Assembly (NCBI GenBank): GCA_027579435.1
Contig: JANBPK010001053.1
Coordinates: 32,725 to 96,724, forward strand
Reading direction: 5' to 3'
Source of the DNA: Candolleomyces eurysporus
Lineage: Eukaryota; Basidiomycota; Agaricomycetes; Agaricales; Psathyrellaceae
Length of the DNA stretch: 64,000 bases
A program made the position numbers and the translations under genes. Positions 28,678 to 41,279 of the stretch are shown here, piece by piece (within the stretch, counting starts at the first letter, position 1; each line of letters opens with the position of its first letter). Under the pieces are notes generated by a model. The model was not told the DNA's origin and made no database searches. It was given only the letters and a program-made list of their open reading frames with translations.

Positions 28678-28975
28678 CGGTTTTCGACTACACCTCTGAT
28701 GGTTTGGCGATGAAGGAATGATCTGTAGCTCAATTATGTCTGTAATATTAGTTGCATTTTGCCAAGCCGCTGGGACTCGTGCTTTCTCCCAAATCCCTTA
28801 ACGGCGGAGAGAGTGTCGGTCTGACATGACCCGTGCCCCACGACTGTCCGGTTGGTTTCCCTCAAAGGATCACCTGGTAATGTTGCTCCACCGACATTAT
28901 ACAATTGAACGAAACTCCCAGTTGTGATCGACGTAGTTTAACATTGACAAAGAAATGTTTCAGAGAATGGAAGGG
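28678..28975. terminator. Convergent 3' region, RAM2 and the secreted-type gene
   Basis: About 300 bp between two convergent stop codons. It should hold both polyadenylation regions; no distinct signal was found. Confidence 0.3.
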
Positions 28976-29866
28976 CTAAGGGAAAGTGAGAATATAGTCT
29001 TTCATGGGCTCTTCCCAGCTGCAATAGGGCAGGCCGTTGGTGGTACCATCGCCCACTCCGCCACAGATCTTCTCCAGGATGGGGCGAATGTCTTGAAATA
29101 TTTTTGCAAGAGAGTCCTTGACGTAGTTATCCCTGGTGGAAATCGCCCTGGAGACCAGGCCCCCAGAGAACCCCGGACTCGTTGGAAGCGAGGACTCGCC
29201 CCTTGGATCGAGAGACAATCGCCGTCGCCGCGCGCCATTCCGGATGACCTCAACATTGCTTTGGATTTCGTTGAAGGTAGGCGTCCCAGGTCTAGCGAGT
29301 TCGTGCATGAGATGCCAGGTAGCGTTGTACGCGATGTATCGCAGCCTCGAGTAATAATGGACCATAGAGCCAGGGGTACCACAGACGACAGGACAATCAG
29401 GGTTGGGGCATCCAGGAGGGTTGACACCAGTAACAGGATCTTGACATTTCCCGTGGAAGAAGGAGGGGAAAATCGCCTTTTCCATGACGGCACCAGCTTG
29501 GTCTCTGAAGGCCAGCCGCAGAGGGTCAAGATATCCAGAAGATGTCGGGTCTCCAGGCATGAGCTGGAAGTTGATACGATCCGCCTTTCAAGATTTTAGA
29601 GAAATTGACCCGACTTTAGTTGGAGACGTCGTACTCACGAGACTCAGGATAGTGAGCTCAACCGGAATGCTGTAGTTCCCGTTGAACGCGTTGGTTATCC
29701 CGGTGATACAGTCACCCTCGCATGCTAGCACCCCGGAGAACGATGCGATTGCAGTCCATAGTATACCCACCAGGAATAAGCGCGAGTATTCGAAATGGCC
29801 AGCCATCAGAAGAGAGAAAAGTGCGAGTTGCAATTGATTGCAGAGCAAGCACGGCTTTGCGGTCAT
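28976..29866 (-). CDS. Unrecognised Cys-rich protein with N-terminal hydrophobic segment
   Basis: Two exons (29866-29639, 29584-28976) splice in phase 0 to 278 residues. Residues about 28-46 form one hydrophobic stretch (SRLFLVGILWTAIASFSGVLA) that could be a late signal peptide or anchor; an internal Met at residue 21 may be the true start and would place it at the N terminus. Mature features include CEGDC early on, FFHGKCQDP, NPPGCPNPDCPVVCG and a C-terminal KICGGVG...PYCSW, so several disulfide pairs are likely. NYSIPV and YNATWH offer N-glycosylation sites. I do not recognise the family and give no function. It is convergent with RAM2. Confidence 0.65.
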
Positions 29867-30679
29867 GGATGGTAATAGGCGATTGTTGTGGTCTATTTGA
29901 TCTGGATGCCTATGGAGGCAATTTCAATACCCGAAAGGAGTTCAACAGGTTTCGGCAGCTAGTTTTCCAGATCGTCGTGACATTCTAATTCTCTTTTCAA
30001 GTCCTCGTCCGAAAAGTGTCTGGATCGGCGCCGACAAATGGATTTGCATGCACCCCCAAAGGCAGCATTACTGACTCATCTGAGCAACAGGGCTCACCAG
30101 TGGCCTGCAGATTACGCAGCTCTGATCATTTCCACAGAACGCCATCATTGCAGCTGCGGTTTCGGTCCGTTCTTCATTCAACTATGCTTGGTTCCTTGCA
30201 CAGAGCTTCTCACTATACGGATAATCATATCCCATCCGCTCCCATCCGTTTGAGTCGCAACGCTAACATCTGACCAGTTCATTCACCCGAAATTCATCCA
30301 CGTCTTCCCCAGAACCAACTACGGAGGCGGGCGAATGCATCGAGGGACGAAAATTGACCAAAGACACAGGCTCTGGCCCGTGGTGGGCAATACTCAGCAG
30401 CGGCTGTCCTTTCAGCAGCTAGGTGCTTTCCCCCTCTTTGCGATCCAGCTACAAACATCTCCCGCTGGGTATTTTTCGGATGCTTGGCTCAGCTTCGACC
30501 ATTCATCGGTGGCTTAGACTCAGGCTGGCAGCTGTATACATCTTCCGAGCGCGTGGATCCACTCGGGTACCATCTCTAGAAGCTCTCTTGTTCTGGTACC
30601 CTGGGATCAGGGCGTCATTGGATGCGGGGAATTTGAGTCCTGATTTGCTGCTCTTAAGCTTCCGAGAGTTGGATGAGAC
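29867..30679. other. Intergenic region upstream of the AA9 gene
   Basis: About 810 bp between divergent genes. No coding exon is supported, although open frames exist on the plus strand. It probably contains the regulatory region of the LPMO gene. I could not identify a defined activator or repressor site with confidence. Confidence 0.4.
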
Positions 30680-30685
30680 TATAAA
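30680..30685 (+). promoter_or_regulatory. TATA box of the AA9 gene
   Basis: TATAAA, 42 bp from its end to the LPMO start codon at 30727. A strong, well-placed core promoter is common for secreted carbohydrate-active enzyme genes in fungi. Confidence 0.65.
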
Positions 30686-30726
30686 ACTGCCTCGAACCAC
30701 CGCCCCTGAGAGTCAATTCCGCCGCC

Positions 30727-31834
30727 ATGCTCACCAAATCGCTCGCTGCTATCGTCTTGTCTTTGGCCACTTTGGTCCACTGCCACTGTACGTGTTCTGG
30801 TTACTGAGCCGTTCATTCTCGACGGTGACTGACCTGGGGAATATAGACACCTTCCCTGCTCTCCTCGTTGGTGGACAGAGCACCGGTGACTGGGTCAACG
30901 TTCGCCGAACGAACAACTATAACAGCAACGGGCCCGTGAGTGCGAAGAGACTCTTGAATAAATCCAATAATAACGCTTTCTTCAACGTAGATCACTGATG
31001 TGAGCAGCGCCGACTTCCGATGCTACAACTCCCAGGGTGCCCGGTCTGCCTCTACCGCAAGAGTCTCTGCTGGCTCTAGAATTGGCTTCAAGGCCAACCA
31101 GGGTGTCTACCACCAAAGTGTAAGTTTTTTCCTTCCGCAGAGGCTATTTTTCGCTCGCGGTCCCTAATCACCGCTTGATTCTCGGCTGGGCAGGTCACCA
31201 ACATCTACATGGCCAGAGCACCCGGCGATGTATCCAGCTGGGATGGCAGCGGCAATGTTTGGTTCAAGGTGCATGAGGTGCCTGCTGTGACCAACGGCGG
31301 ATCGTCCATTTCCTTCCCCGCCATGAGTACGAAATATCCACCCTTTTTTCATCGCAGTCTCGTTTAGCTGACCGCTGCTCCTAGACGTCGATAAATACGA
31401 GTTCACCATTCCTTCGTCGCTTCCCTCTGGCCAGTACCTCGTCCGAGTCGAGAACATTGCTGTTCACGGCGCTTCCAGCTTCGGCGGTGGTATGTATTTT
31501 TGTGCCTCTGTTACATGCCTTCCTTAGAGGCTGATCGCGATGCTAGCCCAATTCTACATCAGCTGTGCTCAGATTGAAGTCACTGGTGGAGGAAACGGAA
31601 ACCCAGGACCTTTGGTTGCTATCCCTGGTGTCTACACCGGCAGGGAGCCCGGAATTATGCTCAACATCTACTATCGTCGGTGTCCTTTCCTTGATATCGA
31701 ATTTTGGATGAGTATTGACCCTCCACAACAGCCGTCCCTGCCAACTACGTCATGCCCGGTCCCGTAAGTTTTCCGTTGTCTCTTCATCTTTTCGTCGGTA
31801 CTGATCGCTGTCTCAGGCTGTCTGGAGAGGATGA
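30727..31834 (+). CDS. AA9 lytic polysaccharide monooxygenase, no CBM
   Basis: Eight exons (30727-30787, 30847-30935, 30991-31119, 31194-31326, 31385-31489, 31547-31675, 31732-31763, 31817-31834) give 231 residues. A signal peptide of 19 residues ends directly before His20-Tyr21-Thr-Phe-Pro. That His becomes the N-terminal residue of the mature copper histidine brace. The second copper ligand is probably His in GVYHQS, and the axial Tyr lies in [12 protein letters not shown]. The C terminus ends [33 protein letters not shown], typical of AA9 (formerly GH61). AA9 enzymes oxidatively cleave crystalline cellulose using copper and O2 or H2O2, outside the cell. There is no C-terminal CBM1 or linker. 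Intron-rich but fully in frame. Confidence 0.95.
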
Positions 31835-32123
31835 GCGGTCTAAGGGACTAATGAAAGTATCACATAGTTTATCTATTACATTAGGGGATGTCAATCGCAC
31901 ACATGAATCGGAAATTAACTCTTCGCTTCCTCATACTGGTTAGGCGGCAGCCAGGCCGAGCTGCCAGGATAAAGTACACCGGGAAGGAGAACGAAAGGGA
32001 TCGATAATAACAATACTAGTATAATCTGCAAACTAAACAACCATGTGCAGGGTATACAACAGGTCGGGCATTCGAAGAAGACTAACAAAGGGGCAAATCA
32101 CGCATGGCATGGTAAAGGGTCTA
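31835..32123. terminator. Convergent 3' region, AA9 and UBE3D-like genes
   Basis: About 290 bp between convergent stop codons. Nothing distinctive is seen apart from AT-rich patches near 31855-31885 and 32005-32035. Confidence 0.3.
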
Positions 32124-35100
32124 TCAACGGTGAAGCCACCCAACCTCCAGCCCAGTCATCGTACGAAGCCGTTCGGGATACGCCGTATTGCTCTCTTTCA
32201 ACAAGGCAGCAAGCCTCCGGCAAACGGACATGGGATACGAAAGGTACTCCGCCTGCGGGAACCCAGGGAACTTGTCCAGCAACCTGCAAGCCAAGAAAAT
32301 TAGTTAGACATAATTCGATGATTGTTGCTTCGTGTGGCACGTACGTCTTCAAAGGGATCCTAGACTCGGTGGGCCCAAGCAATTTGTAGAGCACTTTCGC
32401 TGCACTTATCGAACCGCTCTTGGGTATCGCGCGGGATCGGGGTGTGGTGTATGCCAAACGGATCTTCGGTTTGAATAACCAGATCTGCATTGAAACTAGG
32501 TAAGTTTCGAATACGACATAGGACCAATGAAACAAACGCACAAGTATCCGTGGCTTCTCTTCCTCCTCATCACGGATGACGAATCGGTAGGAAGCATGTG
32601 CTTGGACGTACTCCATCATGTCTTCCACGATGAAGGCTGATAATGGGATGTTAAGCGACCTGAAATTTGGCGTCAGCTCATGAGATCGTCAAGGTGTCCC
32701 AGAAAACAGAGACTAACTCTGATGGGTTCGTTGTGACAGGTCGAATCGCATACTTGAGGATTTTGAAGCACGTAGAAGTAAGACCGTCGTCGCCTTCTTT
32801 TGTCTGCGACCTCCCGACGATCGAACCGCACAAGCATCGACGCACTTTCCAGTTCTCGTCGTTCTGTAAAAGGATGATGACGGTCAACAACCGCTCCAGT
32901 TGAGATGCACGAAGAATGAAAAAAGTGGGTGCAATAAACTAGATATTAAAAAAAANGAAGAAGGGTGTGTCCACGCTTGTAGCCCCCACATCATTGAGCT
33001 CGCATCGTATGAGGGTTGTTTGAATGGAAAAAGCTTTGATATAGGACGCTTTGTATCAACCGAGATGTCGAGCCTTCCGTCAACCATAGAGTGAATGCCA
33101 CCAGCCACTCGAGACACCGCAAGAAACCTGCAATGGGCTTCTCACGATGCGAGCAGGCCAGCAGCAGCCCACCCCGATCTCAGGAGAGGACGTCAACCAT
33201 TGGTNAGGGAGGATCCAACGCCGGTCTTCTTGATCGCCCACCGTGCAGCCGACGGCCAACAAACAAACAAAACAAATTCCAACAACTCGAAAACAAAAAT
33301 CGGGAAAGGGCCGGGGAGAGACAACACACCTTATCATTCTGAGGCGACAGCAGCTTATGCTTCGCCATAACCGAATCTTCAAACAGGATATAACTCCCAC
33401 CGACGAACGCCTGTCCAGGTCGAGGCCAGAACCCCGCCTTCCCGTGCTTCATAACCTGATCATGAAGCTTCTGGTCCGAATGGCACATCCACGCCTCCAC
33501 AAGCTCTTCCCAGTGCTCGGACGGAAGGTCCCTGTAGTCCGTATCCTTCAGCGGATGGATCAACGGCAGGGAACACGAAGCACAGATGAACGTGCTGGGC
33601 TTCGCTTGTGCCAGTTTAGCAGCATCCAGCAAGGGCGAGCTGAGCCCGTCCGCGTCTTCCAGGGAGGAGGAGGAGAGGGACGAAGGGGTGCCTGTGATGG
33701 TGCCGAGTTTGATTTCAAAGTGCGATCCCTGGACTTGGATTTCTTTCCGACCTGGGGACGTCCGGCCCGGGAGGATGAGAGGGAGTGAAGCGTGAGTCCC
33801 GCTTTTGATGACGAGCAGGTCACCACCGGTGGATACGTGCTCGGGGAAGGGAGGAAGGATTTCGGCGGTGAGGTCGCCACTTGGGAGGTCGGTTGTTGCG
33901 GTGAAGAAAACGAGGACGTGTTGGAGATTTTCGTGGTTCTCGGCGACATAGACGATGTCAAAGGCTAGGAAGGCCGTAAGCAAACAAACGACGAACCCAG
34001 GAGAAGGGAACTTACCCGCTTCTTGGCCCTTCCGCTTTGGAGATGCGGTACCTGAGCTCAGGTTGGAACTCGATTTTGAACGTAGCCACGCTAGGGGCGG
34101 TGCCGACAAGCTTCGGCTCCGACTCTTCTTCTTTGACTTGTCGCTCTGTTTCCGCGTCCTGGTAGTAGCGCTGCTTGGGAGTTCATCAGGGTCAAGCTGG
34201 GCCACAAACTCGGGTAGACTGAGCATGATAGAGGGATCTTGCAATAGCTCAGAGTCCGGAGGGATGGATTCGCGTATAAACTCGGGGAAAGTGAGTTTGG
34301 CCTGTGGGTCCTTGATCTTGGGCGTCAAAACGGCATCTTGTCCGTGCATTCGACCAGCTGCCGAGTGTTTCATCAGCTCCTCTACAAAGGCATCGCGCTG
34401 TCAAGAGGCCGAGATTAGGGCACCATTTTTTCTGCGAACGATAGAAAGCACTGCACCTTCGCGAGATCCTTGATTTTTGCCTTCTCCAGTCGGCTCTGCA
34501 TCCCATCTTCCAGAACCACCGATTGGTCCTTCAAAGTCCGCTCAGAAGCTTTCCCTATCAAATCGATGATATTCTCCAGTTCCTTCCTATCCCTCTCCTT
34601 CCCCTTGCGCGAAGACGTCGAGCCCTCTTTCCTGGCTCTCTCGAGCTGGGCGATCTTCGATGCTTTCAGCTCCGCGCGTTGGTTGTGCAACTGCGGGGCG
34701 ACAAGGTAGAGTCGGTCGATGGCCATGGCCACCCCTTCGAGATCCAGCCGCATCTTCTCGTCGTTGCTGATAGAAGATGGGGACAGCAATCTCTCCGACT
34801 TCGAATCCTTGGACATCTCGAGGGAGCGCCGTCCGGTGCCGTCGTACTCNTGGGGGGCTCTCGAAGTCGTACGACTCGTCGTAGTCAAAATCGTATTGCG
34901 GGGGGGAGGTTCTCTTGGTAGAACCTTGGTAGGCGTTCTGTGCGCTCTTTGCACATCGAGACGATGTTTTCGAGCTCGTGATCGATCTGCGACCAGAGAA
35001 TGGCGATCTCCATCTGATGATGGCTTGTTGAAGATGAGGACGTGGAAGGGCGCTGGTTGAGTAAGCGTTCGAGTTGGAGGTCGTTCAGTTGACGAGTCAG

Positions 35101-35838
35101 GGCGTCGTACATGTCGATAGGAGGAGGAGCGTCAACGACGCGCGGTGTGTTCGTCGATGTTGAGGCATTCGGAGTTGGGTGCTGTCTTTGGAGAATGGAG
35201 AGGCGGTCAAAGTATGTTAGGATGGTAGCCAGGGAATTGGCCAGGGTTGCGTCGTTGGGCGACAGAGAAGGCGATAGCTTGCGGACACGCTCCTGTAGTT
35301 CGAAAGACAGGTCGGAGTCGGAGGTAGGCTGATGAAACTCCACCATTTCATCGACTGCTTGCTTAGTGCGGAGGTTGACCACCAAAGTCTCTAGGGCAGT
35401 GGTAAAGGACTCGGTATTGAGCTGCGCGGCAGTAGATGTTCCTGCAGACGATGGCATCGAGTGCCTCCGGTCTGGTACGATGGATTTCCACTGGCCAGAG
35501 CCAGAAAGCAGGGTGTTCAAGGTCATGATACACGATCTTTGGAGGGTTGCGATTGAGGGCATGATCTCGGTCTGGACGGAATGTCCGCTCAGGAACGGGG
35601 AAGGTGGATAGAAGTAGAATGAACTACATACCAGCTCAACGACATCGTTCGTTTGGGATTCTGGGGCAGTTTCCTCTCGATGTGTTTCTTCTTCGGGGGC
35701 GACGAACGGATCCTCAGCAGGACGAGCATCTTCGTCTCGTGCCAACTGATCGACTGGAAATGGGGCTGGCACTCCGGAACTGACGAGTTCTTGGTTCTGG
35801 GAGGCCGGGGCTGTCCGTGGCCTGGTCAATGTCGCCAT
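32124..35838 (-). CDS. UBE3D-like (HECT_2) ubiquitin ligase with long N-terminal extension
   Basis: Eight exons (35838-35632, 35571-34457, 34397-34016, 33964-33330, 32863-32718, 32659-32542, 32484-32345, 32283-32124) give about 966 residues. The C-terminal 450 residues match the E2-binding HECT-like family: FICASCSLPLI, WMCHSDQ, GFWPRPGQAFVGGSYIL, the CLCGSIVGR site, LKYAIRP and a closing MTGLEVGWL. UBE3D binds the E2 UBE2C and has ligase activity in human cells. The first 500 residues are Ser/Thr-rich with a coiled coil and match nothing I know; the exon 3/4 junction splices in frame, so I model one gene, but two fused or separate genes are possible. Exon 2 needs two corrections: a C7 run at about 34905 and an N at 34851. 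Intron 4 is 466 nt, far longer than the others, and holds two Ns. Confidence 0.8.
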
Positions 35839-36473
35839 GACTGTTCGGGTTCAAGGAGAGTGGGTGTCAGAAAGAGCATCCGTCGTTGCTACTGCCACTC
35901 ACCAACAGTCAATTTGATAGCGCTAGTGGGGTTTGTGCGTGTCAATCGCTTCTAGGCCTCACGACGATATGTGTCGAGGAGCTAACACTTTCCAGACCTG
36001 AGAAGAGATGGTTTAATTTGGCTGGACTTGTAAAAATTCAGAGTGCAGGGTGTGCCCAGACCATTTTTGGTTGGTCTGAAAGTCTATACGGAGAGTGCCT
36101 GGCCACCTGGGATCTGACAGAAGCAATACAGAGCAGCTGGCGGTGTTCTCGGACACGGGACCGTCTCCTGTTTGTACACAAAATGGTGTACAAACAAAGG
36201 ACCACCGACCCCCGGCATTGTTCGATCACGTGGCGTCAGGGCTGCCGGGCGCGTGCCCAAATATGGAAGCCCACCCACGCGTTTCGCGCACAATTTGATG
36301 GAGCGAGAAGCTGCGTTTCGCCCATCACGCCTTGCGACACCTCTATACCCTTACATTTCTCCTCACGCTGCGCTTTGTCCCCCCTTTCCCCTCCTCTTCT
36401 TCCACCCCCTCGCAGGACGAGCCACCCACGATTTTTCACGACGACCACGACCACGAGAACGACCACGACCGCA
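35839..36473. promoter_or_regulatory. Divergent intergenic region, UBE3D-like and WD40 genes
   Basis: No gene is supported. From about 36277 the sequence is repeated upstream of the decayed WD40 copy (about 44085 onward), including a CACCTTGCGACAC-like block, so the WD40 promoter was part of the duplicated segment. The last 100 bp is C/T-rich and then has a repeated CGACCACGA pattern before the ATG. Confidence 0.6.
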
Positions 36474-39400
36474 ATGAAGGAACCAGCAGATCCCCCAGCA
36501 TCTCCGCCCTTATCTTCGGGGCGCCAGTCCCCGTCGCGGAAAGAAACTATTTTGAGCCTGGTGGAAATGCTTCTGCAGGAGAGCGGAAATATGTCCAAAG
36601 GTCTGTCTGTTCCTTACCATATTACCTCTATCTCTGGCGCTTATACCCCGATGCCGCGGTAGGCCCGAAAGGACAGCCCCCCAGTTTTGAAGACGACAGA
36701 GACGTCCGTGAGTCAAGCCCAAATGCTCTTGATCGATTGTTTGAACTCAGTGGGCCATCATGATCAGCCAGCGTCGATGAATATCTTCAAGAGGCGGGTG
36801 CGGAAGCCTTCCAGAAATTCCAAAAGTGCGTTCACTCCAGCTACCCAGGGCCATTCGCTGACTTTCACGGCTAGGTCCATCAACAATTTGGACAAAGAAG
36901 TACGAACCCTCACTCATAACAAGTCTCTTACTAAAGGCTATATGTAGCTCCGAAACTTCGCGAACGCTGCCCGACAACTTGGAAGCTCGGTGGCCATACT
37001 TTCTTCTGGCTTTAGACTTCGAGAACGACTGGCCCAACTACTCTTCCTCTACAGAGAGAACGCTGCAGATCTATTTCCTCGCAAGGTCTCTCACGTTGCC
37101 CGCGATTCGACTCCATCCTTTGACGTGCACCCTGGAGGCCAGCGTAGGAGCAAGCGGCGAAAGTGGGGCAAGGCCCATCTCCACATTCCACGGCCCACAG
37201 TCTCCGAGGATTTGGATCAAGAAAAATTCCCGGATTACCTCGAAGCTCTAGCCAACGACGTCAAGACCTTTCTCAATTGCCTGAACGAATTTCCCGAGTT
37301 TACCGATGAAGCCGTCAATGCATCTATCCTTTCTTTCGAGGGGGACCTCAGAGTGCGTAACCTTATCCATTCATCTTCTTCGGGCTCTTCAATAACGGCT
37401 GCGTAGTATTGGTCCTCATGCCTTCGCGAGTACCCGAGTGAGTTATGCTCCGATGGTTTGCTTCCGGGTTAATTAAAATGCTTGGCAGAACAATTTCGGA
37501 ACCCTGCTGTCCAAAGATACATCCACGAACTGTCACAGGAGATGGGGGACCATATCAACGGTATCACATCCTCCCTCTGCATGTTCATCGAAGTCGGTAA
37601 GGCCACTAGCATTCCGTGCTTCACCCCTCCATTCCCCTGACTCATCCCTGCAGGTGTTCCAACCATCCGATTTGCGCAAAAGCATGGCTCATCGAATCTA
37701 CTCAATCTGTCAACAATTGCCACCTTCTTCTCCGCTGTGACGGCTACGACCATGCAATTCTCTTACGAGCTCGATCCGGCACAAACTAGCTCCGCTATCG
37801 TCAATACCTTCTGGTTTTCATCCCTGGTTTTCAGTATCGCGGCTGCAGTCAATAGCCTCCTGGGATTGACTTGGAAACAAGCCATGTAGTACGTGCCCAT
37901 TCGTTCCTGTTTGACATGCATGATGATGATGACGCCATGTAGCCGTTCCCCTGGACATCGTGTCCCTTGGTGGGTCTTGATCTGGATCAAGCGCTCTCCC
38001 CTCGTGTTTCTGGTGCTCTCTGTTGCATGTTTCTCAATCGGTCTTTGCGCGTTCTCTTACGCCTCCAATCAAGTAAGTCTATGAACGTGTTTGCTCTTCC
38101 GAATACTGAAGATCTCGTGTTTCAGCCCCACATCACCTCCACGTTCACAACGGTTTTAACAGCGTTCACGTCCTTTGGTCTCGCGGCAGTCTCCGCTTGG
38201 TTTGCGTCAGAAAGATGGGCATTTTCGCGCCATAGAGGCCAGAAGTGGCTCAGTGACGTCCTGAAAGAAACGACCAACGAATTCATTCGGCATCCAGCCA
38301 TTAGCTGGCTTTACAAATTGACCAAGTTCCTCAGCCGGAACATTGTCAAGTTTAACGAACTAGTGTCAAATGTTTTCTCTGGATTCTCTGAATCGTGTTG
38401 CTTCCGCAGACACAGTGACGGGGAGTCGGACGATATTGAAGCCAACACATCCTCTACCTCTGGCAGGCAACAATCCGAGCCTCCGGGATCTCCAGAGCCC
38501 AATAGAGCGCAGTCGTCCACAATGACACTAGCTGCATTACCGAGTACATCAACTATCCGACTGCCTCCTGCCTTACCCCAATCTCCTCCCCCTCCCCCTC
38601 CCCCTCCGGTAAATTCACCAACATCTCCCAATGATGTTGTACCGGAGACCCCTGCGTCGCCCCCAGCTGCAGAAGGACAGCCGCCTGCAATGTCTCATGG
38701 AAAGTTACTCTGGAAAAATGCGATTCGGACAGTCAAGCTGCATTCAAACATCAATGCATCGTCTTCCGGCTCCCACCCAATGACCATGCTAGCGAGTCGT
38801 CCGATTCCCGAGAGAAAAGGCACTGGCTCCTCAAGTATCGGGACGGGCATGACAGGTCTGGCTAGTGCGTTCAGCGGCGCGGGTGAACGCAGGAGAACTT
38901 TAATGCCAGAACCCGTGTCCAACGTTAAATCCCGTCTTTCGGCTTTGGTGCCCAAGTTGGCTTTGTTGGAGACTACTCAGGATTTGCCGGCGCATTCGGC
39001 GCTTGTCAGGCATATCCAGTTTTCGCCGGACGGAAAATACCTTGCGACTTCGAGTTGGGATCGGACGAGTGTGATTTACAAAGTCGGCGATCCGTTCGTT
39101 TCGCACAAGATTTTGGGGCACACGCATGGGTTTGTGGGCCAGGTTGCTTGGTGAGTATTTTTGGTTGTAGGGCTCAATTATGTTGGTTCAGTTAATCAAC
39201 ATTCCCTGTTAGGTCTCCGACTGGTAACATTCTCTTGACGAAACTGAAACAGGGTATCAAGGTGTGGACTGCCGAGGTATGTCTTATTTTTTTTGCCATA
39301 GACCCTGCTTGTGGCTCAGGAACAATTTATTTTTCTAGAATGGCGTTTGTACGAAGACCATCAACCGGGAAATGTCTGTAGAAACGCTGACATGGATGCC

Positions 39401-40693
39401 TGACGGAGATTGTACGCCACATCCCCCTTGACTCAAAATCTCCTTGAGTACTAATGAAGTGGCGATAGCGTTCCTATCTGTTGAAGCGCCCTCACCTGTT
39501 GCAGTGTCCCCATCCGTCCCAACTGCTGAGCAGTCCATTGTCACGAGAATCGTAAGCAGACAACTGCATACCCGCATTAAGGAACCTCCCACTTACGCAT
39601 TCATTCATTCATTTCTCAGGACATCAAAGGAAAAGTGCTCGATTCCTACGACCTAGGACGTATCAAATTGTACGATGTAGCTGTGATGCCGGACTCTACA
39701 AGGATTGTCGGTGTTGGTACCTTATTGGAGTCCCCCACCGGCCTTAAACCTAGCAAATCAAGGGACGAGAAGCGGTTAGTCGGTAAGCCGCATTCATTTA
39801 ACTCGCATCATTGAGGACTATCATTCATTGATTAACGTTTTAACAATAGTCTACAACCTCGAGACGAAGCAAGTTGAAAGGTACATACATCCGACTTGGC
39901 GTTCGGTTAGCAATGGAGTGGGAACTGACTGACCGACCCTTCTTTCCACCAGTCAAACGCCGGTCTTGAATGACGTTCGCGACATCACTATTGCCCAAGC
40001 TAGGAGTGGGACTATTGCGCTCATCAGCTACGAAAACAAGGCGCCGCCTCAACTTTGGAAGATCGAGCTCCTTAAGGAACAGGATAACAACGCGATGGTA
40101 GCCAGGCTCATTTTACGGTAAGGACGGCTCCAATGAACAAATGTTGAGCACAATTCCTGATGACCATAATACAGGCACACGTACATGCCAAAGATACCTG
40201 TGGACTTTGCTGGGCCAAGTTATTTCGGTGGCCAAAACAACGAACTTGTCTTGTGCGCTGGAAAGGGTATGTCTACCGCCCTCTTTGTGTCGCAACGTAC
40301 CTGAACTCATTCCCCCCGCTAGCTGGTGACATTCACATCTGGGACCAAGAATCCGCCGCCCTTCTGCACCTCATCCCCGCTAAGGTCCACGGCGGAGACC
40401 TCACTTGCATCGCCTGGAACCACGCAGCCGAAGATCCGTACATGTTCGCAACCGGAAGCCACGACGGTGGTGTGCGGGTCTGGACAAGACTTTCGGACGA
40501 ACTCGACGATCCCAACCATTTCCCCATCTCCGTCTCGAGGCCGTTTAGATACGACAGATTCAATGTGCCTCGGTCTTTCAGTCCGGACGATGATGACAAC
40601 AATTCTACCAGGAGTACCCAGGGCAGCACAAAATCTAGACGACGGGGACGGCCGCGAGCTCTGAGCTTATCCAGCTCGGCGTCCTCAAGATGA
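36474..40693 (+). CDS. Membrane-anchored WD40 repeat protein
   Basis: 18 exons give 1073 in-frame residues. The N-terminal 240 residues are helical. Four hydrophobic segments follow: LLNLSTIATFFSAV, FWFSSLVFSIAAAV, PLVFLVLSVACFSIGLCAF and VLTAFTSFGLAAVSAWF. A Ser/Pro-rich linker has P8 at about 38585-38610. From LPAHSALVRHIQFSPDGKYLATSSWD to the end come WD40 repeats resembling the WDR26/GID7 type: blades with SWDRT, GIKVW, DIHIW and GSHDGGVRVW. I recognise the overall layout as a basidiomycete family of unknown role. Exon ends: 36600, 36707, 36825, 36899, 37352, 37437, 37596, 37888, 38072, 39150, 39276, 39411, 39551, 39782, 39880, 40117, 40266, 40693. WD40 propellers are protein-binding scaffolds; no partner can be inferred. 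A decayed duplicate lies at 44085-47030, which supports the exon model because lost splice sites there disrupt it. Confidence 0.88.
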
Positions 40694-41279
40694 TTTTTCT
40701 TTTTTCTTTGGTTCGCTTTCTTTGCCTTTTCTTTTCTTTGCTTTTTAATGAAGATCTGCGATCGGGATGAAGGGAATGAAGTTTTTTCACATATGTATTA
40801 TATTATCACGGAGATTTCGTTCTTCTAGCATGGTTTTAATGAATTGAACGAGCGGGGGACGTTGATGGCATCTCATTACGACTATTTCATGTACTTAGAT
40901 ATACTGACGAGTCTCATGCTCCCTTTTTTTTTGTGTACTATTCTCGTTTTGGAGGCGACCTATGTATAACTACTCCTTCTTGCATGCTAGTCATTTTATA
41001 CTCTTACTTATCTTCGTACTATTACCATTGCTGCTAATAACACTGCACACGGTTTATGTTGGAGGGGATGAGGGAGAAGCGAATATTCGATCTCATTGCT
41101 GATGCCAGTAGGTCTACGTGAAACACGGGCGCTCGTGCATATGCATGCACCAGCGACCTGGTTAAGGGGTATACGGTGGGGAATGAGAACCCCACAAAGG
41201 GTCCCAAAATCTATCCCGCGCAGGGCAGGAATACATTCACGACACCTGAATTGGGCCATAGCGGGTACCGTCTGTAGAC
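40694..41279. other. 3' flank of the WD40 gene
   Basis: No gene. Contains T-rich stretches (40697-40745, 40924-40933). About 40930-41060 matches 47040-47150, the flank of the decayed copy. About 41060-41280 lies only in unit 1. Confidence 0.6.

Noticed and set aside
29002..29529. Alternate minus-strand frame of 175 codons
   Set aside because: Overlaps the two-exon Cys-rich gene in another frame; the chosen frame has the better splice and Cys pattern.
38578..38612. CCCCCT tandem repeat
   Set aside because: In-frame poly-Pro codons of the WD40 protein; not a separate repeat element.
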